A stretch of 64,000 bases of DNA from Congeria kusceri (taxonomy: Eukaryota; Mollusca; Bivalvia; Myida; Dreissenidae). Shown in pieces: positions 12,041 through 21,510 of this stretch (the first letter of the stretch is position 1; each line of letters opens with the position of its first letter). Made by a program: the position numbers and the translations under genes. The notes under the pieces were generated by a model. That model did not search any database, was not told the origin of the DNA, and saw only the letters and a list, made by a program, of their open reading frames with translations. The stretch lies in contig CM051033.1 of the NCBI GenBank assembly GCA_027627225.1, positions 13,744,558 through 13,808,557 of the forward strand. Direction: 5' to 3'.

Positions 12041-12225
12041 TCAAAAATGCGAAAATCTTTGAACAAGTCCCTTTGAGACTACATTGCATAGAGGCACGTG
12101 ACAGCGTGAGGCACGTGACAGCGTATCTAGTAAGATTAAATCATTCGCGACAACACTGTAGATTCTGAAGCAGCTATGCTGTATAAACAACTGGTCCGGC
12201 AAGTCGAGTGGTTTTCGCGAAAATA

Positions 12226-12460
12226 ATATGAGGCATGTCGTGGGAAACCCGGGCTTAATGCATGTGCGTAAAGTGTCGTCCCGGATTAGCCTACAGTGGA
12301 TTTATGTGTAGAAGAGACTTCATTGAAACAGAAAATACCATACAAGCGGAAAGTGTCGTCCTGGGTAAGCCTGTGCGGACTGCACAGGCTGTTCCAGGAC
12401 GACACTTTCCGCTTTCCGCACATGCATTAAGCCCGGTATTCCCACGACACGCATCATATG
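12226..12460. mobile_element. Near full-length GTGTCGTCC inverted-repeat element
   Basis: ATATGAGGCATGTCGTGGGA at the left is mirrored by TCCCACGACACGCATCATAT at the right. The long terminal inverted repeats include GCATGTGCGTAAAGTGTCG. Internally CTGTGCGGACTGCACAG can form a hairpin. It is non-coding. This family is the most frequent element in the window. Confidence 0.9.
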
Positions 12461-12737
12461 ATGGCGCTCAACATCTACATAAATTCAAGAACTTTTGAAT
12501 TACTTTATTCTTCATCGATACACCAGTTGACATAATGCATGAAAAATTTATACATTGAAGGCTTCGATAACAACAGGCCTGAAAATTAAAGAAAATGATA
12601 ACATGTACTACGTATAATTAATAAACAGATATTTGTCGTTCTCAGCCAGTCATTTATTACAAAATGTTTTGTATGTCATTTACTCGCATTAAAAAAAGTT
12701 GTGTATGGAATTTGTTACAAAATGTTATGTATGCCAT

Positions 12738-12743
12738 TTATTA
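12738..12743 (-). promoter_or_regulatory. Poly(A) signal for the glycine-rich exon
   Basis: AATAAA on the minus strand lies 83 bp past the TAA at 12826-12828. A second copy lies at 12653-12658. The position supports a real last exon. Confidence 0.55.
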
Positions 12744-12825
12744 CAAAAAGTACAAACGTTACATTTAGTAACCGGCAACATCTTCGTGCGCTTATTAATA
12801 TACATACCGGAAATACTGGCCGCGT

Positions 12826-13130
12826 TTAGCCAAATCGTCGGCGGCGACAGCAAATGATACGTAAGGGACCGCATTCCCCACGTTGCCTCTCCCCCAACCG
12901 ACAGCCCCTGATTCGACCCCGACACTCACAGCCGTTACTAACGCCAAATCCTCCCTCGAAACCAGGACCGCCGCCAAATCCAGGTCGCCCACCACCGCAA
13001 AATACTGGGCGACTTCCGCCTCCAACGCCGCCAACACCGCCCACAGCGATAACAAAACCGCCTCCACCAAGTACGCCGCTGCCGCCAAATCCAGGTCTAC
13101 CTCCACCGAAACCACGACGACCTTGACCGG
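12826..13130 (-). CDS. Glycine-rich secreted-type peptide with a six-cysteine, defensin-like tail (last exon)
   Basis: I do not recognise a named gene. The minus-strand frame is open from a pyrimidine-rich acceptor (CTCCTCC..GGTCAAG, about 13130) to TAA. The first 60 or so residues are glycine-rich with repeated RPGFGG. The final 35 hold six cysteines spaced C-x1-C-x6-C-x9-C-x6-C-C and end in RRRRFG. The second half, C-x9-C-G-x5-C-C, has the spacing of beta-defensins and is strongly cationic. One further Cys lies in the glycine-rich part. GC content is far above the surroundings, and a poly(A) signal follows. The upstream exon with a signal peptide was not found, so the gene is incomplete here. 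It could instead be a shell-matrix or cuticle-type glycine-rich protein. An antimicrobial role is inference from spacing and charge only. Confidence 0.55.
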
Positions 13131-13443
13131 GGGGGAGGAGACCACAGAGTACATTTCTACTAATGTAATACTTAACCGCTCAACTGGCATCACGGAAAAA
13201 ACACGTAACATCGTTCATGGCACCTTATTCATATTAAGTATTAAAATTGCATATTTTATTCATACAAATTCTATAGTGTTCGAAGTATAAAGCATTCATT
13301 TAGATAATTAAATCGGTTACATAGCTAATAGTGCTGTATCCCCTAAATATACATTTTTCTACAAAGATATGCGATTTTCTATACTAATATTCACAGATAT
13401 CGAATAAAAATGAGAATGTTTCATACTATTTATCACCTACATA

Positions 13444-14094
13444 TACGGTAGTGTGAATGACGTATTGAGACATTTTTTTATAAAACAAATACGATTGAGT
13501 ATGAAAGTAACTAGAACATCGAAACAAATGATAAATGTAAAATATTAAGTCGTGGGAACGAGATACTTAACTCGTGGTAACGACATATTAAATCGTGGGA
13601 ACGAGATCTTTTCTCGTGGGAACGACATAAATAACTCGTGGGAACGACATATTAAGTCGTGGGAACGAGATACTTAACTCGTGGTAACGACATAATTAAC
13701 CAATCAGAATACACGTTGTTTAAAAGCATGTTTCAAAATGGCTGATACAAGAGACGCTTACATAATATCGTATTTCAATGCTGGATTAAGATATAAAGAA
13801 ATTGTTTTTCTTATGCGAGAGCAACATGGAATTTGATTGGCTCATTAAGTCGTTCCCACGACAAAAATATCTCGTTCCCACTAAATAATTATGTCGTTCT
13901 CATGAGATAAGATCTCGTTCCCACGAGATAAGATCTCTTTCCCGCGACTTATTTTGTCGTGGGAACGACATAATTATGTCGTTCCCACGAGATAAGATCT
14001 CGTTCCCACAAGATAAGATCTCGTTCTCACGACTTAGTATGTTGTGGGAACGACATAAATAAAAACATGCACATGTCACATCTATGCCACCGTA
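13444..14094. mobile_element. Foldback element built of 21-22-bp TCGTGGGAACGA arrays
   Basis: The left arm (13548-13700) has seven units of TCGTGGGAACGAGATACTTA type, each 21 or 22 bp. The right arm (13846-14060) has mainly inverted units (TCGTTCCCACGA). Between them lies about 140 bp with a short frame (13738-13836). Possible degenerate termini are TACGGTAGTGTG at 13444 and CTATGCCACCGTA ending at 14094. No target duplication was found. Confidence 0.7.
13738..13836 (+). pseudogene. Short transposase-like fragment inside the foldback element
   Basis: This is a 32-codon frame starting with ATG and ending with TGA. It contains ISYFNAGLRYKEIVFLM. That pattern resembles the N-terminal helix-turn-helix of integrase-type DNA transposases that I recall from bivalve and fish genomes. 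The match is from memory and weak. If right, it is the truncated residue of the transposase that mobilised the element. Confidence 0.35.
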
Positions 14095-14479
14095 TGCATC
14101 CAACCAGCAGCGCTTCGACTTACAATCAGGCCATTTTGGTCAAAAGAACAATACAGTGGAACGCTAGATCTCAAAATTCTGGCGACGTTGATATACTGTT
14201 ACTGCTTGATAGTAAACACGTAGAAAAACAGTTAACAAATTGAGCCTGTCTAAAATTACATTGAAACATCTTTAATATAGGAAGAAATCTAATTTTTGCA
14301 TACCCGACAACATTTGCATGTATTTGAAATTGGGATATTAATGGAATAACAAGATTTATGACCTGTTTGCACTTGCACCGCCAAACTTTTTTATTTGTTA
14401 AACAACCAACCACCCATGTCGATGGAAATGGAACTGTTGTAAGCAAAGTGATCCATGTATGTATTTAAGTTGGAGAAAA

Positions 14480-14802
14480 GCACCTATCAATATTTTCCCC
14501 CAGGGGAGGAGCGGCGGGCAATCCCAGGGGAATTTGACTAATTGTTTTTTGGGGATCTAATTCCCCACCCTAGAGCCAAGCATTTGGGCTAAATCCCCTG
14601 AATGGGGGATGCTTAATTGGTGTATCAAATGGCCCGAGGGCCAATATTATCGGGATCTAAAATCTGAACAAAGTATATTTCCCGGGACCCGGAACCATTC
14701 GGTGTGTCAAATTCCCGCATGTCGGGAATTGCTTTTAGTCTGTATGCCCGCCGCCCCCCCCCCCCCCCCCCACTCCCCCTGGGGGAAAATATTGATAGGT
14801 GC
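14480..14802. mobile_element. Inverted-repeat element with perfect 26-bp ends
   Basis: GCACCTATCAATATTTTCCC at 14480 is exactly mirrored by GGGAAAATATTGATAGGTGC ending at 14802, and the match continues inward through the CCCAGGGG block. AAAA flanks both sides. The interior is GC-rich with CCCGGG and a run of 15 or more C. It is non-coding. Confidence 0.9.
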
Positions 14803-14962
14803 AAAAGTGCTGCTAAGTAGCGAAACACCACACTACACGTGTGGGCATGGACATTTTCTTTCTGCATGTGTAACGTACTTATTTAATGTACGAACAGAGT
14901 GACACATGTCATATCGCATGTTGGTAGAAAATGAATCCTTGTCGTATTAATGAAAGCATAAT

Positions 14963-15121
14963 TGAGGCGCGTCGTGGAAAAACCGGGCTTAATGCATGAG
15001 CGTAAAGTGTCATCCCGGATTAGCCAGTGCAGTCCGCACAGGGTAATCTAGGACGACACTTTCCGCTGTTATGGTATTTTTTGTTTCAAAGAAGTCTCTT
15101 CTAAACATAAATCGACTGTCG
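14963..15121. repeat. GTGTCGTCC element, right part missing
   Basis: It contains the left terminus TGAGGCGCGTCGTGG, the hairpin region and the AGAAGTCTCTTCTAAACATA block, then stops at CGACTGTC. About 100 bp at the right end are absent. Confidence 0.85.
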
Positions 15122-15970
15122 GCTGTGGTATGGACCCCAAAAATAGCTGATGTAATCATTTTGTAGTCCATAACAACAGCATACATGTATTTCACAGCCA
15201 ATAAATCGATAATGTCATGCAATAAAGATGAATCAACGAATGGTGTACAACACAGTTCTGCTTTTATTTGTGTCTTTATTTATTTTAAAATGTATGCATT
15301 TAAATTTATACTTTATGTATTTATATATATATTTGATTTTTTTTTCCATTTTATCACCTTTTATGATATTTTACGCATAAATAACTGCGCTTTAATCATT
15401 TAACAACCGATATTTCAAGTTACAGGTGTAAATAATGTACTCTTTTTGTGTATTATTAAGAAACGCTTTTAATGGGGCGTAGCAAAATTGATAAGTAATA
15501 AGTAATTAAAATTGATATCAAACTATTGCTAATCGTTGCAATGGTGTTATGGGTTATTGTATTAAACTGTGTATATATACATTGAATGCATACCATAGAA
15601 ATACTTGTTGCAGAACTACACGATTGCCCGGTGTAAAAATAACTTATTTAACCATAGATGAATTTACTATATTTTTTAACGTCCGTCTCTATAATATACA
15701 CATCTATATGCTTTAGCGAGAAAATGGACTCGAAAATATATCAATTATTCTTGCGATATCGCCACAGTGGAGCTTAAAACAGGTTAAAATTAACGGGCAT
15801 GTATAAATATTCTTATCAATGTTAAATACACGCGAAAACGGAGAAATAACCATTGTCAACAGCTTGTAGGGTTGCATTTCAATTAACCTGTTCAAATAAT
15901 CATTTGAATTTTATAATCTTTCAATTACCAGTACGCCATTTTAAATTCTAACATGACACTCGCTAATATT
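15122..15970. other. Intergenic AT-rich DNA, nothing recognised
   Basis: Short T-rich stretches and random frames only. Confidence 0.5.
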
Positions 15971-16212
15971 TCTATAGACAAAGAACAAAATTATCGTCGT
16001 TAAAAGAACTACCCAAAAAACAACGCGAAAAGAAGTTCCGATTCTGAGCGGAGCATAGAAAAACGTAGTTCCAATTACAGTTGCAAAATATAAGTCAAAT
16101 CATGTTAGAATCGAAATAATTTTCGCATTATATTTGTTTATCTAGCAATAAACAACTCTTTGTCGTTCTGATGCCTGGCTATTAAACAATTAACAGCCCT
16201 CGTGGTTTAATT
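15971..16212. repeat. Direct repeat, copy A (about 240 bp)
   Basis: It begins TCTATAGACAAAGAACAAAA and contains ATCATGTTAGAATCGAAATA and a GTTTATC..AATAAACAA self-complementary stretch. It ends in CCTCGTGGTTTAATT. Copy B lies at 16701-16932 in the same orientation, about 75% identical by eye. Confidence 0.75.
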
Positions 16213-16700
16213 ATTACGCATGAGAACTCCAAATCGTTGTTTATTGGTCGATAAACAACGATAAATCGAAAATTATTTCTGGAATTTAGAATGACCCGTG
16301 TGTCTATAACGGCAATTTATATGGTGGCTGATTTCTGCCAACTAGGGCGCCACTGCAACACGCCAATACGGCAGAACGAAGTTGGCAGAAATCAGCCCCC
16401 ATAAAAATATAAGACGTAGGATAATACATTGATTCATATTGGAGCGTGTGTACTATTTCCATTCAGGTTTTCCGGTAGAAAATGACCTCTTTACTTGTAC
16501 GACATATTATGTCATTACCATTTAAAGAGAGAGCGGAATATATAGAATTTAATTTTCTTTTTTTATTGATTTGGTTCATACAATGTCAATGCAGAGCGTT
16601 CCCAATTATTCTGTCGACGCCATCTTTAAAACTAATAACAAAACATATAATCAGTGGTTGATATGAAAGAATATATATTCTAATATGACCCGCAGAGCGT

Positions 16701-16932
16701 TCTATAGACAAAGAACAAAATTCACCGTTGTGAAATTACCAATAAATAAACCGAAAAATAAGTCCGAAAGTTTAAAATATAGTTCGCATTGTAATTGCAG
16801 AAAATGTTGTCAGATCATGTTAGAATCAAAATAATGCTCGCATTATCGTTGTTTATCGGCTAATAAACACCGATTTGTCGTTTTGATGCGGTATATTTAA
16901 CCACTTGGACTAACGCCCTCTTGGTTTAATTC
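16701..16932. repeat. Direct repeat, copy B
   Basis: It has the same start (TCTATAGACAAAGAACAAAA) and end (CTCTTGGTTTAATT) as copy A. The 490 bp between the copies share the motif of AATAAACAACGAT-type segments but no clear unit. Confidence 0.75.
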
Positions 16933-16936
16933 ATAT

Positions 16937-17406
16937 GTTAGATACCAGTAATTCCAATTCCCATAGGGTCCCATTATAAAACGGCGAACTTTCCAAGCAT
17001 TTTTCTAGCCTTTCCTATATTTCAGATTGTGCAAGCATGGTATCAATGCAAAGATGAATCTTTCCTCTTCCAACAATTGCAATGAAAAAGATATGTCATC
17101 GTACTTCTAAGACAATGCATATCGCATGAATACAGACACTTGTAGAAAACAGGGTTTCGGCAGTCAAATTTCGACTAAGCCCCATACCACAGTAAACACA
17201 CCCCAAAAGTTCACCTTTCAAGTTAGCCTCCAATGAAATACACCAAAATGTTCCAGAAACACATGGAATATAAGAAATAACCACAAAGGGCATGTCTGAG
17301 ATTGCTAAATGGCTTTTATACCAGACGAGAAAAGGAACTCTTTATTAATAGGCACTTCTTTGAATGGACCAAGGAGGGATACACAATGATTTACTGGTAT
17401 CTAACC
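16937..17406. mobile_element. 470-bp inverted-repeat element, copy 1 of 3
   Basis: GTTAGATACCAGTAA at the left is mirrored by TTACTGGTATCTAAC at the right. The interior has TTCCCATAGGGTCCCATTAT, TTCCAAGCATTTTTCTAGC and AACAGGGTTTCGGCAGTCA. Copies 2 and 3 lie at 44695 and 45694. It has no coding frame. Confidence 0.85.
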
Positions 17407-17720
17407 TCATAAGCATCAGAACTCGGTGTTTATTAGCCGATATTAAGCAACTCTATATCGAACATTATTTCTTATTTCTTCAATAATCTATAGTTCTTGA
17501 TAACGGTATTTTAAGGAAAGAAATAAAATTGAGGAAAACACGATATAAATAAATCGTCAATGGTATATAAGATGAAAACAACAATTAATCTGTTCAATAT
17601 CAGTTTATACTCAATGTTTCCGATATGAAAAAACAACTACATATTATATGGTATGACATGTAAATATTTTAAGTACTGGTATATGCAAACAAAAACATGT
17701 AAGAGGCGTATAGTGGGATA

Positions 17721-18351
17721 TGGAAGCGTCCTGTTTTGTATTCCATTATGTCATAATTAGATACTAAGTCCTAATTAAGAGATAGTGTAGTTTAAACCTA
17801 TTTATTTTAGCTCGATTGCATCGAAAGCCTTCAGCTTATACACAATATCGAGTCCGTTTCCTGAGAAGAACCAGTACTTGGTGTCTTTGGAAAGATCTTG
17901 AGAACGCTCCCCGAGTGGGGATCGAACCCTGGACCTCCCGGCCGCAAGGCGGACACCATAAGAGATAGTATCTCCTAATTAGGCCTTAGCCTCTCCTAAT
18001 AAGGACTTAGTTTCTCTTTATTATGAGATACTATCTCCTAAGTAGGACTTAGTATTTCCTAATTATGAGATACTATCCCCTAATTAGGACTTAGTATTTC
18101 CTAATTAGGAGTTAGTATTTAGGACTTAGCATCTCCTAATTAGGACTTAGTATCTTTTAATTAGGACTTTGTATCTCCTAATTAGGACTTTGTATCTCCT
18201 AATTATGAGATAATATCTCGTAAGGACTTACTATATGCTAATAAGGACATAGTATCTCCGAATTACGACTTAGTATATTCTCATTATGAGATAATAGAAT
18301 ATAAAAATTATATAAATGTAGAATGTATACTGTGGCTCTACGACGCTTCCA
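17721..18351. mobile_element. Inverted-repeat element with a 21-bp CCTAATTAGG array
   Basis: The ends TGGAAGCGTC and GACGCTTCCA are exact inverted repeats. The flanks TAGTGGGATA (left) and TAGTGGGAAA (right) form a 9 of 10 bp target duplication. That length is typical of Mutator-like elements, so that class is possible. The interior is a degenerate array of about 21-bp units with TCTCCTAATTAGGACTTAG, many self-complementary. It is non-coding. A SINE is inserted at 17788. Confidence 0.8.
17788..17959 (-). mobile_element. 5'-truncated tRNA-derived SINE
   Basis: On the minus strand it keeps the B-box half of a tRNA-like head (GGGTTCGATCCCC), then GGGGAGCGTTCTCAAGATC, AGACACCAAGTACTGGTTCT and GGCTTTCGATGCAATCGAGC. 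A 10-bp duplication, AAGAGATAGT at 17778-17787 and 17960-17969, flanks it exactly. The A box is missing. Confidence 0.85.
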
Positions 18352-18779
18352 TAGTGGGAAACCCGGGCATAATGCATATGCGTAAAGTGTCGTCCCGGAT
18401 TAGCCTGTGCAGTCCGCACAGGCTTATCCAGGACGGCACTTTCCGCTGTTATGGTATTTTCTGTTTCAAGGTAGTCTCTTCTAAACATAAATCCACTGTA
18501 GGCGGAAAGTGCCGTCCTGGATTAGCCAATGCGGATTGAACATGCTGATCCGGAACGACACTTTTCGCACATGCATTAAGCCCAGCTTAACCACGAAACG
18601 CTTAGTATTATTACTATGTATATTGATTGTACATTTAACCATGCATTACTATTTGATCTACTCTCTGTATAAAACTTGAAGTTATGTCAGTGTAAACAAA
18701 CTTGTGACAAACGATTGTTGTAAATGCTGCTGATGTACTTTTCGATGTATTTATTAATACTTTAACAGCCAAATATTTG

Positions 18780-19108
18780 CCTAAGAGTGATGTTAAATTA
18801 TTATCAGCCTCTTCGGTTGTTGCCAAAACGGTTATTCCGGTTGTTGCCAAAACGGTTATTCGGTTCTTGCCGAAGCGGTTATTCGGTTCTTGCTGAAACG
18901 GTTATTCGGTTCTTGCCCAAACGGTTATTCCAGTTGCTGCCGAACAGATTGTGAAATCCATTGTTTCGATTGATGCGGTTGTTGCTGTTGAATCGATTGT
19001 TCCTGTTGTTTCGAGTATTGAGCAGATTGTCCTGATCAGGTTGTTCAAGTTGGTACCAATTCGATTGATGTTGTTTCTCAGACGATTGTTATTTTGACCT
19101 AAAAGCAC
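18780..19108 (-). pseudogene. Asn/Arg/Phe/Gly-rich coding remnant
   Basis: Minus-strand frames are strongly Asn- and Arg-rich. One frame starts near 19108 (GQNNNRLRNNINRIGTN). A +1 frame continues it (NNRNNRFNSNNRINRNNG). The end reads NNRFGNNRNNRFGNNRRG before TGA. The 3' part is a tandem repeat of AATAACCGTTTTGGCAAC-type units. Several are 23 bp where 24 bp would keep frame, so the frame is broken repeatedly. The bias across two frames points to a decayed low-complexity structural protein gene, possibly matrix-type. The family is not recognised, and chance from the repeat alone is the alternative. Confidence 0.4.
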
Positions 19109-19159
19109 AGGTTATTATTAATAAGTCGCAGTTGACATTTAAAAGTTAGATGTGTTTCC

Positions 19160-21078
19160 GCCGGATGTTCATAACTGAAAAAAGGCTATGCAATATATGT
19201 TCTCCAGATGTTCATAACTTGATGCACAGCTATGCGATGTATGTTTGCCAGATGCTCACAACTAAACAGCTATGCAATATACGTTCGCCAGTTGTTCATA
19301 CCAGAATGCACAGCTACACAATAATTATAATTATGTTCGCTATATATCAGAAAGCACAGCTACACAATAATTATAATTATGTTCGCTATATATCAGAAAG
19401 CACAGCTACACAATAACTATAATTATGTTCGCTATATATCAGAATGCACAGCTACGCAATAATTATAATTATGTTCGCTGTATATCAGAAAGCACAGCTA
19501 CACAATAATTATAATTATGTTCACTATATATCAGAATGCACAGCTACGCAATAATTATAATTATGTTCGCTATATATCAGAAAGCACAGCTACACAATAA
19601 TTATAATTATGTTCGCTATATATCAGAAAGCACAGCTACACAATAATTATAATTATGTTCGCTATATATCAGAATGCACAGCTACGCAATAATTATAATT
19701 ATGTTCGCTATATATCAGAAAGCACAGCTACGCAATAATTATAATTATGTTCGCTATATATCAGAAAGCACAGCTACACAATAATTATAATTATGTTCGC
19801 TATATATCAGAAAGCACAGCTACACAATAATTATAATTATGTTCGCTATATATCAGAATGCACAGCTACACAATAATTATAATTATGTTCACTATATATC
19901 AGAATGCACAGCTACACAATAATTATAATTATGTTCGCTATATATCAGAAAGCACAGCTACACAATAATTATAATTATGTTCGCTATATATCAGAAAGCA
20001 CAGCTACACAATAATTATAATTATGTTCGCTATATATCAGAATGCACAGCTACGCAATAATTATAATTATGTTCGCTATATATCAGAAAGCACAGCTACG
20101 CAATAATTATAATTATGTTCGCTATATATCAGAAAGCACAGCTACACAATAATTATAATTATGTTCGCTATATATCAGAATGCACAGCTACACAATAATT
20201 ATAATTATGTTCGCTATATATCAGAATGCACAGCTACACAATAATTATAATTATGTTCACTATATATCAGAATGCACAGCTACACAATAATTATAATTAT
20301 GTTCGCTATATATCAGAAAGCACAGCTACACAATAATTATAATTATGTTCGCTATATATCAGAAAGCACAGCTACACAATAATTATAATTATGTTCGCTA
20401 TATATCAGAATGCACAGCTATGCAATAATTATAATTATGTTCGCTATATATCAGAAAGCACAGCTACACAATAATTATAATTATGTTCGCTATATATCAG
20501 AAAGCACAGCTACACAATAATTATAATTATGTTCGCTATATATCAGAAAGCACAGCTACACAATAATTATAATTATGTTCGCTATATATCAGAAAGCACA
20601 GCTACGCAATAATTATAATTATGTTCGCTATATACCAGAATGCACAGCTACACAATAATTATAATTATGTTCGCTATATATCAGAAAACACAGCTACGCA
20701 ATATATGTTCGACTTATATCAGAAAGTGCAGTTATGTAATATATGTTCGTCATATATCAGAAAGTACAGCTATGCACTATATGTTCGCCATATATCAGAA
20801 AGCACAGCTACGCAATATATGTTCGCCATATATCAGAAAGCGAAGCTATGCAACATATGTTCGACTTTTATCAGAAAGCACAGCTACGCAATATATGTTC
20901 GCCATATATCAGAAAGCGCAGCTATGCAATATATGTTCGAATTATATCAGAAAGCACAGCTATTCAATATATGTTCGCCATATATCGGAAAGAACATCTA
21001 TGCAATATATGTTCGCCATATATTAGAAAGCACAGCTTTGCAATATATGTTCGACTTATATCAGAAAACACAGCTACG
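19160..21078. repeat. 46-bp satellite flanked by 38-bp units, with higher-order structure
   Basis: About 30 units of 46 bp (GTTCGCTATATATCAGAAAG, CACAGCTACACAAT, AATTATAATTAT) run from about 19310 to 20700. Each contains the palindrome ATAATTATAATTAT. To the right are about ten 38-bp units lacking that AT block, and to the left older 39-40-bp units. The variant TTCACTATAT recurs at 19521, 19889 and 20257, exactly 368 bp (8 units) apart. The array continues after the retrotransposon at 29980-30190. Confidence 0.95.
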
Positions 21079-21496
21079 CGTCAGAGTGATTGAACAAATT
21101 ATTATTCAAATGCGCAATTTACATCTGTCTTTTAACTGTAAACTATAATTCCTTTCTATACTTCTTTACCGTTATTATACTAACAAGTCTAACCAGTTTT
21201 CATCACAGTCCGCACAGGCTAATCCGGGACGGCACTTTCCGCTTTTATGGTATTGTCTGTTTCAAGGAGGTCTCTTCTAAACATAAATCCAATGTAGGCG
21301 GAAAGTGCTGTCCCGGATTAGCCTGTGCGGACTGCACAGGCTAATCCGGGACGACACTTTACGCACATGCATTATGACCGGTTTTCCCACGACGCGCCTC
21401 ATATATATCTTTGATATATAGTTCTGTTATTACAGTTCTGTTATTACAGTCCCTGAACGAACCCATTATAAATACTTGCCGAGGGCTACGTCGACA
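21079..21496 (+). repeat. 5' LTR with an inserted GTGTCGTCC element
   Basis: It matches the 3' LTR at its start (GTCAGAG..GATTGAACAAATT) and end (AACCCATTATAAATACTTGC to TCGACA). The first base is C where the 3' LTR has T. The middle portion present in the 3' LTR is absent here, and the small element at 21207-21402 sits at that point. Confidence 0.88.
21207..21402. mobile_element. GTGTCGTCC element inside the 5' LTR
   Basis: It runs from the hairpin half (TCCGCACAGGCTAATCCGGG) to the right terminus CCCACGACGCGCCTCATA. The left terminus is missing, which fits deletion of LTR and element sequence together. Confidence 0.88.
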
Positions 21497-21497
21497 A

Positions 21498-21510
21498 TGG
21501 CGCCCAACGT
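21498..21510 (+). other. Primer binding site, lysine-tRNA type
   Basis: TGGCGCCCAACGT starts two bases after the 5' LTR. It is complementary to the 3' end of animal tRNA-Lys ending in ACGTTGGGCGCCA. Confidence 0.8.

Larger units (their letters stand above)
17703..18603. mobile_element. GTGTCGTCC element split by a later insertion
   Basis: The first 16 bases (GAGGCGTATAGTGGGA) lie at 17703-17718. The remainder, from TAGTGGGAAACCCGGGC, lies at 18352-18603 and ends with ACCACGAAACGC. Everything between is the foldback element at 17721-18351. Confidence 0.8.

Noticed and set aside
12854..13290. Proline-rich plus-strand frames over the glycine-rich exon
   Set aside because: Proline-rich sense is the complement of the glycine-rich minus frame. 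Cysteine spacing, the poly(A) signal and the acceptor support the minus strand.
13444..14094. Target-site duplication around the TCGTGGGAACGA element
   Set aside because: The flanks CCTACATA and TGCATCCA do not match, so the ends remain uncertain.
14171..14446. 91-codon minus frame as an upstream exon of the glycine-rich peptide
   Set aside because: It has no signal-peptide character at its start and no donor in phase. The foldback element lies between.
20621..21148. Frames of 116-175 codons with YVRHISES repeats
   Set aside because: These are satellite units of 38 bp read through in three frames. There is no gene signal.
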